Of a stretch of 64,000 nucleotides of DNA, positions 19,794 through 29,100 are shown piece after piece. The stretch is taken from the NCBI RefSeq assembly GCF_000022025.1, contig NC_011886.1, positions 1,746,980 through 1,810,979 on the forward strand, in the 5' to 3' direction. How positions within the stretch are numbered: the stretch's first letter is position 1; the number at the start of each line of letters is the position of its first letter. Position numbers and translations under genes: made by a program. The DNA comes from Pseudarthrobacter chlorophenolicus A6. Lineage in GTDB: Bacteria > Actinomycetota > Actinomycetes > Actinomycetales > Micrococcaceae. Below the pieces are notes generated by a model, which worked only from the letters and a program-made list of their open reading frames with translations, had not been told where the DNA came from and did no database searches.

Positions 19794-19823
19794 GATGCCA
19801 GGCAGGGACACCTGTCTGGCATC
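19794..19823 (+). terminator. hairpin between sepF and yggT
   Basis: A 13-bp stem (19794-19806 with 19811-19823, one G-T pair) closes on a GACA loop 17 nt after the sepF stop. No T-run follows, so it may be a partial or factor-assisted terminator, or an mRNA 3'-end stabiliser, rather than a strong stop. Confidence 0.5.
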
Positions 19824-19884
19824 TGTGCTGAAATAGACACAACACATCGGCGCCACCGCGGCATCGGCTTTTGAACATGGAGAT

Positions 19885-20184
19885 ATGAGTTACGGCATGG
19901 GAATTGTTTTCGGACTTGTCTATCTCGCGCTCCTGCTGTTTTTTGTTGCCCTGATCATCCGCCTGGTATTCGACTGGGTGCAGATGTTCGCCCGGGAATG
20001 GCGGCCGCGCGGCATAGCCCTGGTGGTCGCGCACGCTGTGTACTCCATCACGGACCCGCCCCTGAAAGTGCTTCGCCGGCTGATCCCGCCGCTGCGCCTG
20101 GGCGGCATCTCGCTGGACCTCGGATTCCTGATCCTCTTCATCGCGGTCAGCATTGCGATGGGAATCACCAGGAGCTTCGCCTGA
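19885..20184 (+). CDS. YggT family membrane protein
   Basis: A 99-residue protein with two hydrophobic segments (about residues 5-28 and 75-95) flanking the conserved amphipathic loop YSITDPPLKVLRRLIPPLRLGGISLDLG, the YGGT family signature. Homologues lie between sepF and divIVA in many Gram-positive bacteria and are linked to osmotic tolerance and cell-envelope integrity. The molecular role is unknown. ATG 19885 follows GGAG at only 2 nt. Confidence 0.9.
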   Translation: MSYGMGIVFGLVYLALLLFFVALIIRLVFDWVQMFAREWRPRGIALVVAHAVYSITDPPLKVLRRLIPPLRLGGISLDLGFLILFIAVSIAMGITRSFA

Positions 20185-20258
20185 TTCACAGATTTACACC
20201 CATGCTGCGCAGGATGGTGCCACCGGGACCGGATAGTGTGAAGCAGGGAAACTCGAGT

Positions 20259-20288
20259 TTGACACTGCAGTGTTGAATTAGAGATAGC
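20259..20288 (+). promoter_or_regulatory. candidate promoter of divIVA
   Basis: The 176-nt yggT-divIVA gap holds TTGACA (20259-20264) with a weak -10-like GATAGC (20283-20288) 18 bp away. A second TTGACG (20313-20318) and TACCGT (20303-20308) are alternatives. The gap implies separate transcription of divIVA, but which pair is used cannot be decided. Confidence 0.35.
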
Positions 20289-20360
20289 AGACCAAATTTA
20301 GGTACCGTAGTTTTGACGGCCGGAAGGCCTACTGACTAACCAGACCAGTGAGGTGACCAG

Positions 20361-21047
20361 ATGGCTTTGACGCCAGAAGACGTTGTCAACAAGCGCTTTC
20401 AGCCGACCAAGTTCCGCGAGGGCTACGACCAGGACGAAGTAGATGACTTCCTGGACGAGATCGTCGTTGAACTTCGCCGCCTGAACCAGGAGAACGACGA
20501 GCTCCGCAAGAAGCTCGCCGAGGCTGGTTCCAGCGTTCCGGCAACCGCCGCTGCCGCCCCCGTGGTGGAGAAGGTTCCCGCGCCCGTCAAGGCTGACAAG
20601 GACGAAGCCCGCGAAAAGGCAGAGGCAGAGGCCAAGGCCGCCGAAGCGAAGAAGAAGGACGTCCAGCCGGCCGCTCCCGTCGCCGCAGCCCCTGCTGCCG
20701 CAGCGGCGTCCACCTCCACGCCCTCTGCTGAATCCGCTGCAGGCCTGCTGGCCATGGCGCAGCAGATGCACGACCGCCACGTTGCAGACGGCCAGTCGCA
20801 GAAGGACAAGATCATCGCCGAGGCGCAGATCGAAGCCAGCAGCCTCGTCAACGACGCCCAGGAAAAGTCACGCAAGATCCTCGGTGCACTCGAGCAGCAG
20901 CGCTCCGTCCTGGAACGCAAGGTGGAGCAGCTCCGCGGCTTCGAGCGCGACTACCGCTCACGCCTGAAGGCCTACATCGAAGGCCAGCTGCGCGACCTGG
21001 ATGCCCGCGGCTCCGTGGCGACGCCGGAAGTCAGCGAAGCCAACTAG
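20361..21047 (+). CDS. divIVA: polar growth/septum protein DivIVA (Wag31)
   Basis: A 228-residue coiled-coil protein marking negatively curved membrane at poles and septa and guiding peptidoglycan synthesis in actinobacteria. The N-terminal DivIVA domain reads LTPEDVVNKRFQPTKFREGYDQDEVDDFLDEI (in two motifs around residues 3-34), followed by a first coiled coil. An Ala/Pro/Lys-rich linker (about 55-125) leads to a long second coiled coil (about 130-215). A strong terminator follows directly. Confidence 0.96.
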   Translation: MALTPEDVVNKRFQPTKFREGYDQDEVDDFLDEIVVELRRLNQENDELRKKLAEAGSSVPATAAAAPVVEKVPAPVKADKDEAREKAEAEAKAAEAKKKDVQPAAPVAAAPAAAAASTSTPSAESAAGLLAMAQQMHDRHVADGQSQKDKIIAEAQIEASSLVNDAQEKSRKILGALEQQRSVLERKVEQLRGFERDYRSRLKAYIEGQLRDLDARGSVATPEVSEAN

Positions 21048-21067
21048 CACGTACAGCACGTATTCTG

Positions 21068-21105
21068 AAAGCCGGTGGCTGAGGATTCCTCGGCCACCGG
21101 CTTTT
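21068..21105 (+). terminator. intrinsic terminator after divIVA
   Basis: A long stem (21068-21079 with 21093-21104, extended inside by GAGG/CCTC) ends in CTTTT. It lies 20 nt after the divIVA stop and separates divIVA from lspA. Confidence 0.88.
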
Positions 21106-21137
21106 GGCATTGACCCGGTTTTACGAATGAAAGCACC

Positions 21138-21710
21138 ATGACTGACGAACTTGCCGCCGGCGCTGCCCGCCCTGTCCCGCCGTCACCCCGCCCACGACGC
21201 GGGGTGCTGCTGTCCTTTTTCGCCGGATTCGCGGTATTTGCCTACGTCTTCGACCAGCTGACCAAGATTTGGGTGACGTCCTCCATGGTGGAGGGCGAAC
21301 GCATCCCGGTCCTGCCACCGCTCCTGCACTGGTATTTCATCCGAAACTCCGGGGCAGCCTTCTCCATCGGCGAGAACGTCACGTGGGTGTTTTCCATCAT
21401 CATGGCCGCTGTCGCCGTCGCCATCCTCTTCCAGGTGCGGAAACTGGGGTCTGTCTGGTGGGCCCTTGCGCTGGGCCTGCTGCTTGGCGGGGCGCTCGGC
21501 AACCTGACGGACCGGCTGTTCCGGGAACCCTCGTTCGGCATGGGCCATGTGGTGGACTTCATCCAGCTGCCCAACTTCGCCATCTTTAACATCGCCGATT
21601 CCGCCGTGGTCTCCGCCGTGGCCATCATCTGCATCCTGACCCTTCGCGGCATCTCCCTCGACGGAACCCGGGTGCATGGCGAGCAGAAGGGCACGGACGC
21701 CGATGCCTGA
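21138..21710 (+). CDS. lspA: lipoprotein signal peptidase LspA (signal peptidase II)
   Basis: A 190-residue inner-membrane aspartyl protease that cleaves signal peptides from diacylated prolipoproteins. Four transmembrane segments are visible. The two catalytic aspartates fall in GNLTDRLFR (about residue 122) and FNIADSAVV (about residue 150), and [11 protein letters not shown] is a further signature. The stop overlaps the next gene by 8 nt. The N-terminal 20 residues are Pro/Arg-rich and cytoplasmic. Confidence 0.96.
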   Translation: MTDELAAGAARPVPPSPRPRRGVLLSFFAGFAVFAYVFDQLTKIWVTSSMVEGERIPVLPPLLHWYFIRNSGAAFSIGENVTWVFSIIMAAVAVAILFQVRKLGSVWWALALGLLLGGALGNLTDRLFREPSFGMGHVVDFIQLPNFAIFNIADSAVVSAVAIICILTLRGISLDGTRVHGEQKGTDADA

Positions 21711-22629
21711 GCAGATTATCGTCACGGAGGAATACGGCGGCACCCGCGCGGATGCTGGCCTCGCAGCCATCATGGGCATTTCGCGCTCAGCTGCCGCCGC
21801 ACTGATTGCGGAAGGGCACGTGATCAGCCGGGGTAAAGCACTTGGCAAGTCAGCGAAACTGGCGGCCGGCGACACGCTGGAGGTCACCATTCCGGAGCGG
21901 CGTGATCCGCTGGAAGTCGTGGAGGAAATTGTGGAAGGCCTGAAGATCCTGCTGGACGACGACGATTTCGTCGTCGTCGATAAACCGGTGGGGGTCGCCG
22001 CGCACCCTTCTCCCGGCTGGGTGGGGCCCACTGTGGTGGGTGGCCTGGCCGGCGCCGGCTACCGCATCTCCACGTCCGGTTCACCGGAACGGGCCGGAAT
22101 TGTCCACCGGCTCGACGTCGGGACGTCTGGCGTGATGGTGGTGGCCAAATCCGAGAGGGCCTACACGGCCCTCAAGCGGGCGTTCAAGGAACGCACCGTG
22201 GACAAGGTCTACCACGCCGTGGTGCAGGGCCTGCCGGATCCGCTGACCGGAACCATCGATGCGCCCATCGGCCGCCACCCGGGGCACGACTGGCGGTTTG
22301 CCGTGACGGAAGAGGGCCGTCCATCCGTCACCCACTACGAAGTGCTGGAAGCCTTTGGCAAGGCGTCCCTCGTGGAAGTCCATCTCGAGACCGGCCGCAC
22401 CCACCAGATCCGGGTCCATTTCTCCGCACTCCGCCACCCCTGCGCAGGCGACCTCACGTACGGCGCCGATCCGCGCCTGGCTGCAACCCTGGGGCTCACG
22501 CGGCAGTGGCTTCATGCCAGGGAACTTGGCTTCGACCACCCCGTGACGGGTGAGCGGGTGCGCGTGACCAGCGACTATCCCCAGGACCTGGCTTTCGCCC
22601 TCGACGTGCTGGCCTCGGGACAGGCCTGA
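21703..22629 (+). CDS. RluA/RluD family 23S rRNA pseudouridine synthase
   Basis: A 308-residue pseudouridine synthase with an N-terminal S4 RNA-binding domain (about residues 14-80) and the catalytic core. The catalytic Asp138 lies in [16 protein letters not shown], and the C-terminal [21 protein letters not shown] is diagnostic. RluD itself modifies helix 69 of 23S rRNA; which uridines are hit here cannot be told. ATG 21703 gives the ATGCCTGA overlap with lspA, as in many Gram-positive lspA-rlu pairs. Confidence 0.92.
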   Translation: MPEQIIVTEEYGGTRADAGLAAIMGISRSAAAALIAEGHVISRGKALGKSAKLAAGDTLEVTIPERRDPLEVVEEIVEGLKILLDDDDFVVVDKPVGVAAHPSPGWVGPTVVGGLAGAGYRISTSGSPERAGIVHRLDVGTSGVMVVAKSERAYTALKRAFKERTVDKVYHAVVQGLPDPLTGTIDAPIGRHPGHDWRFAVTEEGRPSVTHYEVLEAFGKASLVEVHLETGRTHQIRVHFSALRHPCAGDLTYGADPRLAATLGLTRQWLHARELGFDHPVTGERVRVTSDYPQDLAFALDVLASGQA

Positions 22630-22667
22630 CCCGCGCCGTACTGGCAGTGCCGTAACCGGCCAGCGCA

Positions 22668-22673
22668 TAGAAT
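22668..22673 (+). promoter_or_regulatory. -10 box of a predicted leaderless dnaE promoter
   Basis: TAGAAT lies exactly 6 nt before GTG 22680, and the preceding bases contain no ribosome-binding site. Transcription would start at or next to the G of the start codon. Confidence 0.6.
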
Positions 22674-22679
22674 AGTGCG

Positions 22680-25600
22680 GTGACTTCCAGCAATGATTCG
22701 TTTGTCCACCTGCACACCCACACCGAATATTCCATGCTGGATGGAGCCGCCCGGCTGGGGGAACTGTTCGACGAAACCGAACGGCTGGGCATGCCTGCGC
22801 TGGCCACCACGGACCACGGCTACCTGTTCGGCGCCTTCGATTTCTGGCAGAAAGCGCAGGCCAAGGGCATCAAGCCCATCATCGGCGTCGAAGCCTATGT
22901 GACTCCCGGCACCGCCCGCGGGGATAAGACGCGCGTCCGCTGGGGTGAAGAGAACCAGCGCAAGGACGACATCTCCGGTGGTGGTTCGTACACCCACATG
23001 ACACTGCTGAGCTACAACAACGTGGGGATGCGGAACCTCTTCCGCGCATCGTCCATCGCATCCCTGGATTCCGTCTTCGGAAAGTGGCCGCGGCTCGACC
23101 GGGAACTGCTCAACACGTACTCCGAGGGCCTCATCGCCACTACCGGCTGCCCCTCCGGCGAGGTCCAGACCCGGCTGCGCCTGGGCCAGTACCGCGAAGC
23201 TGTGGAAGCCGCGGCGGAGTTCCGGGACATTTTCGGTGCCGAGAACTACTTCTGCGAACTGATGGACCATGGCCTCGACATCGAGCGGCGCGTCACCGGT
23301 GACCTGCTGCGCCTGGCCAAGGAACTGAACCTGCCGCTGGTGGCCACAAACGACCTCCATTACACCCATGAGCATGACGCGAAGGCGCACGAGGCGCTGC
23401 TGGCCATCCAGTCCGGCTCGACCCTGCTGGAGCCCACCTACGACAACGGCGGCTCCCGGTTCGCGTTCTCCGGCAGCGGCTACTACCTGAAGTCCCCGCA
23501 GGAAATGCGCGAGCTCTTCCGCGACCACCCCGAAGCGTGCGACAACACCCTCCTGATCGCCGAGCGCTGCGAAGTCTCGTTCAACACCAACGCCAACTTC
23601 ATGCCGCGGTTCCCCTGCCCGCCGGGCGAGGACGAAACCTCCTGGCTGGTCAAGGAAGTGGACAAGGGCCTGCAGTACCGGTACCCCAAGGGCATCCCGG
23701 ATGAGGTCCGCAAGCAGGCGGACTACGAGCTGGGCGTCATCACCTCGATGGGCTTCCCCGGCTACTTCCTAGTGGTGGCGGACTTCATCAACTGGGCGAA
23801 GAACAACGGCATCCGCGTAGGCCCCGGCCGTGGCTCCGGTGCCGGTTCCATGGTGGCGTACGCCATGCGCATTACTGACCTCGATCCGCTGCGGCACGGC
23901 CTGATCTTCGAACGCTTCCTCAACCCGGACCGCGTTTCCATGCCCGACTTCGACGTCGACTTCGATGACCGGCGCCGCTCCGAAGTCATCGACTACGTGA
24001 CGCGCAAGTACGGCGACGAGCGCGTGGCCATGATCGTGACCTACGGCACCATCAAGACCAAGCAGGCGCTCAAGGACTCCTCCCGCGTGCTGGGCTACCC
24101 GTTCAGCATGGGGGAGCAGCTCACCAAGGCCCTGCCCCCGGCTGTCATGGCCAAGGACATTCCGCTGGCAGACATCCAGAACCCGGAATCCAAGCGGTAC
24201 AGCGAAGCAGGGGACTTCCGGCAGCTTGTCAGCACGGATCCGGAGGCCGCCAAGGTCTTCGAGACGGCCCTGGGCATCGAGGGCCTGAAACGCCAATGGG
24301 GTGTGCACGCCGCCGGCGTCATCATGTCCTCGGACCCGATCATCGACGTCATCCCCATCATGCGCCGCTTCCAGGACGGCCAGGTGATCACCCAGTTCGA
24401 CTACCCCACGTCCGAGGGCCTGGGCCTGATCAAGATGGACTTCCTGGGCCTGCGGAACCTGACGATCATTTCCGACGCCCTTGAGAACATCAAGATGAAC
24501 CGCGGCATCGACCTGGACCTCGAAAACCTGGAGCTCGACGACGCGCCGTCCTACGAGCTCCTGGCCCGGGGCGACACCCTGGGCGTTTTCCAGCTCGACG
24601 GCGGACCCATGCGGTCCCTGCTCAAGCTGATGAAGCCTGACAACTTCGAAGACATTTCCGCGGTCCTTGCGCTCTACCGTCCGGGTCCCATGGGTGCGAA
24701 TGCGCACACCGATTACGCGCTCCGCAAGAACGGCATCCAGGAAGTCATCCCCATCCACCCGGAACTGGAGGAACCCCTCAAGGAGATCCTCGGTGGCACC
24801 TACGGCCTGATCGTCTACCAGGAGCAGGTCATGGCCGTGGCGCAGAAGCTGGCCGGCTACTCGCTGGGCCAGGCAGATATCCTCCGCCGTGCCATGGGCA
24901 AGAAGAAGAAATCGGAACTGGACAAGCAGTTTGCCGGGTTCTCCCAAGGCATGCAGGACAACGGCTACTCCATGGCGGCCGTGAAGACCCTCTGGGACAT
25001 CCTGCTCCCGTTCTCCGACTACGCGTTCAACAAGGCCCACTCGGCCGCCTACGGTGTCATTTCGTACTGGACCGCCTACCTGAAGGCGCACTACGCACCC
25101 GAGTACATGGCTGCGCTGCTTACGTCGGTGGGCGACGACAAGGACAAGTCGGCCATCTACCTCAACGAGTGCCGTCGCATGGGCATCACCGTGCTGCCCC
25201 CGGATGTCAACGAATCGGCCCTGAACTTCACCCCTGTGGGCACGGACATCCGCTTCGGCATGGGCGCCATCCGCAACGTCGGCGTCAACGCGGTGGAGGC
25301 CATGGTTGCCGCGCGCGAAAGCGAGGGCGCCTTCACCTCTTTCAAGGATTACCTGATGAAGGTACCGGCGGTGGTCTGCAACAAGCGCACCATCGAGTCG
25401 CTGATCAAGTCCGGCGCTTTCGACTCCCTGGGCCACCACCGCCGCGCGCTGGCGATGATCCACGAAGAAGCCATCGACTCCGTTATCACGCTGAAGCGCA
25501 ACGAGGCGATCGGCCAGTTCGACCTCTTCGCGGGCTTCGAGGAGGCCGAGTCCGAAGCGTCGTTGAGCATCGAGATCCCGGACCTGCCCGAGTGGGAGAA

Positions 25601-26237
25601 GAAGGACAAACTCTCGTTCGAGCGCGACATGCTGGGTCTTTACGTCTCGGACCACCCGCTCCAGGGCCTGGAAGGGGTGCTGAGCCAGCACGCGGAAATG
25701 AGCATCACCACCATCCTGGGTGAAGACGGGCCGCAGGACGGCGCCATCCTCACCATCGCGGGCATGATCACCTCACTCAGCCGCAGGATTGCCAAGGCCA
25801 GCGGCAACGCCTACGCACGCGCTGAGGTGGAGGACCTGGGCGGTTCCATCGAGGTCATGTTCTTCGGCCAGGTCTACGGACCCATCGCCTCCGTGCTCGC
25901 CGAAGACCTGATCGTGGTGGTGAAGGGCCGCCTCCAGAAACGCGACGATGGCGCCATCACCCTGAACTGTATGGAACTGTCCGTCCCGGACCTCAGCGAA
26001 GGCCTGAACGGGCCGCTGGTCATCACCATGCAGACGCACAAGGCCACCGAGGCCGTGGTGACCGAACTCGGCGATGTGCTCCGTACCCACCGCGGAAATT
26101 CCGAGGTGCGGCTGCACCTCCAGGGCGACACCCGCACCGAGGTCATGGGCCTGCCAGTGCACCTGCGGGTCAACCCGAGCCCCTCGCTGTTCGGCGACCT
26201 GAAAGTTCTCCTGGGCCCGGCCTGCCTGGACGCCTAG
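22680..26237 (+). CDS. dnaE: DNA polymerase III alpha subunit DnaE (DnaE1)
   Basis: A 1185-residue C-family replicative polymerase. The N-terminal PHP domain (VHLHTHTEYSMLDGAARL, about residues 7-24) often carries the proofreading exonuclease in actinobacteria. The palm holds GPGRGSGAGS and the catalytic P422-D-F-D-V-D427. Fingers, a tandem helix-hairpin-helix region and a C-terminal OB fold (GAILTIAGMITSLSRRIAKASG) follow. Length and PHP motif fit replicative DnaE1 rather than the mutagenic DnaE2. GTG 22680 has no Shine-Dalgarno sequence and is preceded by a -10 box. Confidence 0.97.
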   Translation: MTSSNDSFVHLHTHTEYSMLDGAARLGELFDETERLGMPALATTDHGYLFGAFDFWQKAQAKGIKPIIGVEAYVTPGTARGDKTRVRWGEENQRKDDISGGGSYTHMTLLSYNNVGMRNLFRASSIASLDSVFGKWPRLDRELLNTYSEGLIATTGCPSGEVQTRLRLGQYREAVEAAAEFRDIFGAENYFCELMDHGLDIERRVTGDLLRLAKELNLPLVATNDLHYTHEHDAKAHEALLAIQSGSTLLEPTYDNGGSRFAFSGSGYYLKSPQEMRELFRDHPEACDNTLLIAERCEVSFNTNANFMPRFPCPPGEDETSWLVKEVDKGLQYRYPKGIPDEVRKQADYELGVITSMGFPGYFLVVADFINWAKNNGIRVGPGRGSGAGSMVAYAMRITDLDPLRHGLIFERFLNPDRVSMPDFDVDFDDRRRSEVIDYVTRKYGDERVAMIVTYGTIKTKQALKDSSRVLGYPFSMGEQLTKALPPAVMAKDIPLADIQNPESKRYSEAGDFRQLVSTDPEAAKVFETALGIEGLKRQWGVHAAGVIMSSDPIIDVIPIMRRFQDGQVITQFDYPTSEGLGLIKMDFLGLRNLTIISDALENIKMNRGIDLDLENLELDDAPSYELLARGDTLGVFQLDGGPMRSLLKLMKPDNFEDISAVLALYRPGPMGANAHTDYALRKNGIQEVIPIHPELEEPLKEILGGTYGLIVYQEQVMAVAQKLAGYSLGQADILRRAMGKKKKSELDKQFAGFSQGMQDNGYSMAAVKTLWDILLPFSDYAFNKAHSAAYGVISYWTAYLKAHYAPEYMAALLTSVGDDKDKSAIYLNECRRMGITVLPPDVNESALNFTPVGTDIRFGMGAIRNVGVNAVEAMVAARESEGAFTSFKDYLMKVPAVVCNKRTIESLIKSGAFDSLGHHRRALAMIHEEAIDSVITLKRNEAIGQFDLFAGFEEAESEASLSIEIPDLPEWEKKDKLSFERDMLGLYVSDHPLQGLEGVLSQHAEMSITTILGEDGPQDGAILTIAGMITSLSRRIAKASGNAYARAEVEDLGGSIEVMFFGQVYGPIASVLAEDLIVVVKGRLQKRDDGAITLNCMELSVPDLSEGLNGPLVITMQTHKATEAVVTELGDVLRTHRGNSEVRLHLQGDTRTEVMGLPVHLRVNPSPSLFGDLKVLLGPACLDA

Positions 26238-26258
26238 GAGTTCTTCGCCAAGGAAAGC

Positions 26259-26288
26259 ACGACGGCGGAAGCCGCCTTCCGCCGTCGT
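26259..26288. terminator. bidirectional hairpin between dnaE and the flavin reductase gene
   Basis: A perfect 13-bp stem (26259-26271 with 26276-26288) has a CCGC loop and sits between the convergent 3' ends of dnaE and the flavin reductase gene. It lacks a T-run on either strand. Confidence 0.6.
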
Positions 26289-26320
26289 CCGCCCTTCTGC
26301 GGGAGGTTCGTTTGCCGGGG

Positions 26321-26821
26321 CTAGATTTCGTAGTCGAGGGGGACAGGCTGGCCGTAACCGCCTGAGTGGTACAGCAGGGGCGTGCCTTCGCCGCCCACCT
26401 GGCCGTCAACCACCTGGACCACCACCACGGCGTTGTTTTCGAAGGACAGGCGCATCTGCACTTCGCCGATCAGCCAGCCCGCAACGTCCTTCAGCACGGG
26501 TACCCCGTGCGGCCCCGTTGCCCAGTGGTCGCCCTCGAACCGGTTTCCGGCGGCCGAGAACCGTGCGGCCAACTGCTGGTTTTCAAGTCCCAGCATGTGC
26601 ACTCCGATGTGGGTGGTGTTGGCCACCGCCGGCCAGGAGCGCGAACTGCGGGCCATGTTGAAGGTGAAACGTGGCGGCTGGGCGGAAAGCGAAGCCACTG
26701 ACGTTGCAGTGAAACCGTAGGGCTCGTCCTGGTAGTTGACCGTGATGATGGCCACCCCGGCGGCGTGGCGCCGGAACATTTCCCTGAACGTCCGTTCGAA
26801 CGGCGCGCTGTTGTCGGTCAC
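26321..26821 (-). CDS. flavin reductase family protein (FMN-binding split barrel)
   Basis: A 166-residue flavin reductase-like protein that should bind FMN or FAD and reduce it with NAD(P)H, often to feed a monooxygenase. Signatures are FREMFRRHAAGVAIITV at the start, PYGFTATSVASLSAQPP (about residues 32-48), SRSWPAV and the central HMLGLENQQLAARFS. The frame stays open far upstream, but GTG 26821 has AGGAG 6 nt ahead and starts at the domain edge. No partner oxygenase is adjacent, so the physiological acceptor is unknown. Confidence 0.85.
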   Translation of the reverse strand: MTDNSAPFERTFREMFRRHAAGVAIITVNYQDEPYGFTATSVASLSAQPPRFTFNMARSSRSWPAVANTTHIGVHMLGLENQQLAARFSAAGNRFEGDHWATGPHGVPVLKDVAGWLIGEVQMRLSFENNAVVVVQVVDGQVGGEGTPLLYHSGGYGQPVPLDYEI

Positions 26822-26962
26822 CCGGTACTCCTGAAGGCTGGATGGGCAGTTGCTTGTTTCCCTAACCCTATTGTCCGCCTTCCACAGGACAGCAACATTC
26901 CGACACAGGCGGAAGGGCAACATCCCGCGGCCGGCCAGCGGCCAGCCGATGGGAACATTTGT

Positions 26963-26968
26963 TAAGAT
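26963..26968 (+). promoter_or_regulatory. -10 box of a predicted leaderless promoter (gene at 26976)
   Basis: TAAGAT ends 7 nt before ATG 26976, and no ribosome-binding site lies between them. The divergent 154-nt gap to the flavin reductase gene makes a promoter here necessary. Confidence 0.5.
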
Positions 26969-26975
26969 TTGTGGC

Positions 26976-27518
26976 ATGACACTTACACCCCGCACGGACC
27001 GGCCGCGCCTGCCGTGGGCCCTCTTTGCCGTTCCTGCGGTTGCCGGCATTCCTGCCGGAGTCCTGTGGTGGCTGCTCGCACCGGGCGGCCTCAACCTGAT
27101 CACCCGGGACCCTGCGTTGGCTACCGGCTCCAACCCCTCCGCCTGGCTGCCGCGGGATCTCACGCTCGCCGGCCTGATGGTCCTTGCCGGCTGCCTCCTT
27201 GCAGTATTCCTGGCTGACCGCCGTCGCCCCCGGCCCGAGGCGTCGCTGGTGCTGGGCCTGGCCGGAGCGTTGATTGGCAGCCTCCTGGCCTGGCAGACAG
27301 GTATGGTGGCCGGACGGCTATGGGGCACCCCGGTGGACACCGCCGTGAACGCAAGCCTGGCGTTCTCCCTCCGCGCACTGCCGGTGCTGCTCCTGTGGCC
27401 GGCAGCCACTGCCATTTCCGTTTTTGCCCTGGAGCTCTTCGACCAGCTGGGCCGGAAGCCCCGCGCCGGGAACCCGCTGGAGGACGCAGCTGGCAGCAGC
27501 GGCCGCGGCGCCCCGTAA
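26976..27518 (+). CDS. hypothetical four-helix membrane protein
   Basis: A 180-residue protein that I do not recognise with certainty; it resembles short actinobacterial DUF2567-like membrane proteins. Four hydrophobic segments are visible (about residues 14-36, 64-84, 94-115 and 136-160), with RLWGTPVDTAVNASLAFSLR between the third and fourth. ATG 26976 is chosen because it lies 7 nt behind a TANNNT box; upstream in-frame ATGs exist. Its stop codon TAA forms part of the hisD -10 box, so the two genes are very close but separately initiated. Confidence 0.65.
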   Translation: MTLTPRTDRPRLPWALFAVPAVAGIPAGVLWWLLAPGGLNLITRDPALATGSNPSAWLPRDLTLAGLMVLAGCLLAVFLADRRRPRPEASLVLGLAGALIGSLLAWQTGMVAGRLWGTPVDTAVNASLAFSLRALPVLLLWPAATAISVFALELFDQLGRKPRAGNPLEDAAGSSGRGAP

Positions 27519-27521
27519 AAT
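27516..27521 (+). promoter_or_regulatory. -10 box of a predicted leaderless hisD promoter
   Basis: TAAAAT overlaps the TAA stop of the preceding gene and ends 6 nt before GTG 27528. No Shine-Dalgarno sequence precedes the start. Confidence 0.6.
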
Positions 27522-27527
27522 GGTCCG

Positions 27528-28904
27528 GTGACCATTTCATCGGAGCTTCCCGCCACCCCTGCCACTGCCGTGAACTTCCGGACGGTGGACGTCCGGGGCC
27601 GAAACCTGACCCTCGCCGGGCTCCGAGCGGCAGTGCCGCGTGCGCAGGGACAGACGGTGGCCAACGCCGAAGAGAAGGTCCTCGACATCATCGGCGCCGT
27701 CCGCGCGCGGGGGTTCGAGGCTCTGGCTGAACTGGCGCTCCGTTTCGACGGGGTGGAGCAGTCCCACCCCCGAGTCCCCGCGGAAGCCATGGACTCGGCC
27801 TTGGAGAAACTGGACCCCGCCGTCCGGAAGGCACTCGAGGAATCCATCCGGCGTGCCCGCATCTTTGCTGATGGCCAGCGTCCCCGCAATGTCGACGTCG
27901 AACTCGGCGATGGCGCCCTGGTCAGCCAGAACTGGGTTCCGGTGGCACGCGTAGGCCTCTACGTGCCCGGCGGCCTGGCCGTCTACCCGTCGTCGGTCAT
28001 CATGAACGTGGTGCCGGCACTGGCCGCCGGCGTGGAGTCCATCGCCCTGGCGTCGCCGCCGCAGAAGGAGTTCGGCGGGCTGCCGCACCCCACCATCCTT
28101 GCTGCGGCCGCCCTGCTGGGAATTACTGAGGTGTACGCCATCGGCGGCGCGCAGGCGATCGCAGCCTTCGCCTACGGCGTTGACGCGACCGAAGCCGGCC
28201 CGGCACTGGAGCCCGTTGACGTTGTGACGGGGCCGGGCAACATCTTCGTCGCCACCGCCAAGCGCCTGGTGAAGGGTGTGGTGGGCATCGATTCCGAGGC
28301 AGGTACCACCGAGATCGCCATCCTCGCTGACGCCACCGCGCAGCCCGCCCTGGTTGCGGCAGACCTGATCAGCCAGGCAGAACACGATCCGCAGGCGGCG
28401 TCAGTCCTGATCACTGATTCGGAGGACCTCGCCGCTGCCGTGCGCGCGGAGCTGGACGTGCAGGCTGCAGCCACAAAGCATTCCGGCCGGGTCCGTGAGG
28501 CCCTTTCCGGACCGCAGTCCGGCGTGGTGCTGGTGGACGGCCTGGAACAGGGCATCGCCGCCTGCGATGCCTATGCCGCCGAGCACCTGGAGATCATGAC
28601 CAGGGACGCCTCGGCCGTAGCGGCGAGGATCAGGAACGCCGGGGCGATCTTCGTGGGGGACTACAGCCCCGTCAGCCTGGGCGACTACTGCGCCGGCTCC
28701 AACCACGTGCTGCCCACCAGCGGAACCGCAGCCTTCTCCTCCGGCCTGAATGTCACCACGTTCCTGCGCGCCATCCAGGTGGTGAACTACAGCAGGGACG
28801 CCCTGGCCGAGGTCAGCAGCCACATCGTGAACCTGTCCCGCGCAGAAGACCTCCCCGCACACGGTGACGCCGTGACGGTACGTTTCCCGGGTGCCGCAAG
28901 CTAA
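27528..28904 (+). CDS. hisD: histidinol dehydrogenase HisD
   Basis: A 458-residue zinc enzyme catalysing the last two steps of histidine synthesis, L-histidinol to L-histidine with two NAD+. Signatures include [59 protein letters not shown] and the zinc/active-site segment [21 protein letters not shown]. In many actinobacteria hisD heads a his operon; here the next gene is nrdR and no other his gene lies in the window. GTG 27528 looks leaderless. Confidence 0.96.
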   Translation: MTISSELPATPATAVNFRTVDVRGRNLTLAGLRAAVPRAQGQTVANAEEKVLDIIGAVRARGFEALAELALRFDGVEQSHPRVPAEAMDSALEKLDPAVRKALEESIRRARIFADGQRPRNVDVELGDGALVSQNWVPVARVGLYVPGGLAVYPSSVIMNVVPALAAGVESIALASPPQKEFGGLPHPTILAAAALLGITEVYAIGGAQAIAAFAYGVDATEAGPALEPVDVVTGPGNIFVATAKRLVKGVVGIDSEAGTTEIAILADATAQPALVAADLISQAEHDPQAASVLITDSEDLAAAVRAELDVQAAATKHSGRVREALSGPQSGVVLVDGLEQGIAACDAYAAEHLEIMTRDASAVAARIRNAGAIFVGDYSPVSLGDYCAGSNHVLPTSGTAAFSSGLNVTTFLRAIQVVNYSRDALAEVSSHIVNLSRAEDLPAHGDAVTVRFPGAAS

Positions 28905-28922
28905 CCCCGAAGAGGTCCGGGG

Positions 28923-28960
28923 ATACTACATGTAGTTGACCCTCCCACTACATGTGGTAA
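28923..28960 (+). promoter_or_regulatory. two NrdR-box-like palindromes upstream of nrdR
   Basis: ACTACATGTAGT (28925-28936) is a perfect palindrome and ACTACATGTGGT (28947-28958) a near-perfect copy; their centres are 22 bp apart, two helical turns. Actinobacterial NrdR boxes are paired palindromes with an ACTACATGTAGT-like core. A possible promoter (TTGTTA 28969-28974, TAAACT 28993-28998) follows, while TTGACC at 28936-28941 is an alternative -35 between the boxes. Autoregulation of nrdR is the simple reading. Confidence 0.7.
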
Positions 28961-29100
28961 TGACACGCTTGTTATTCACGTACCGGCCGCCGTAAACTGG
29001 AGGCTGCGGCAGTGATGCCGCCAACCTGTGCCACCATAGTCTTCACCTGCCGAATGCCGATTCCACAGTCCCCGAAGGGACCCTGCGAGAGAGGGACGCC

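Noticed and set aside
23769..25691. 640-codon open frame antisense to dnaE
   Set aside because: Composition is that of a GC-rich antisense frame; dnaE motifs run continuously on the plus strand.
26822..27889. Extension of the flavin reductase frame upstream to over 500 codons
   Set aside because: The added part is antisense to hisD and the membrane protein gene and is low-complexity Arg/Ser/Pro. GTG 26821 has a good ribosome-binding site.
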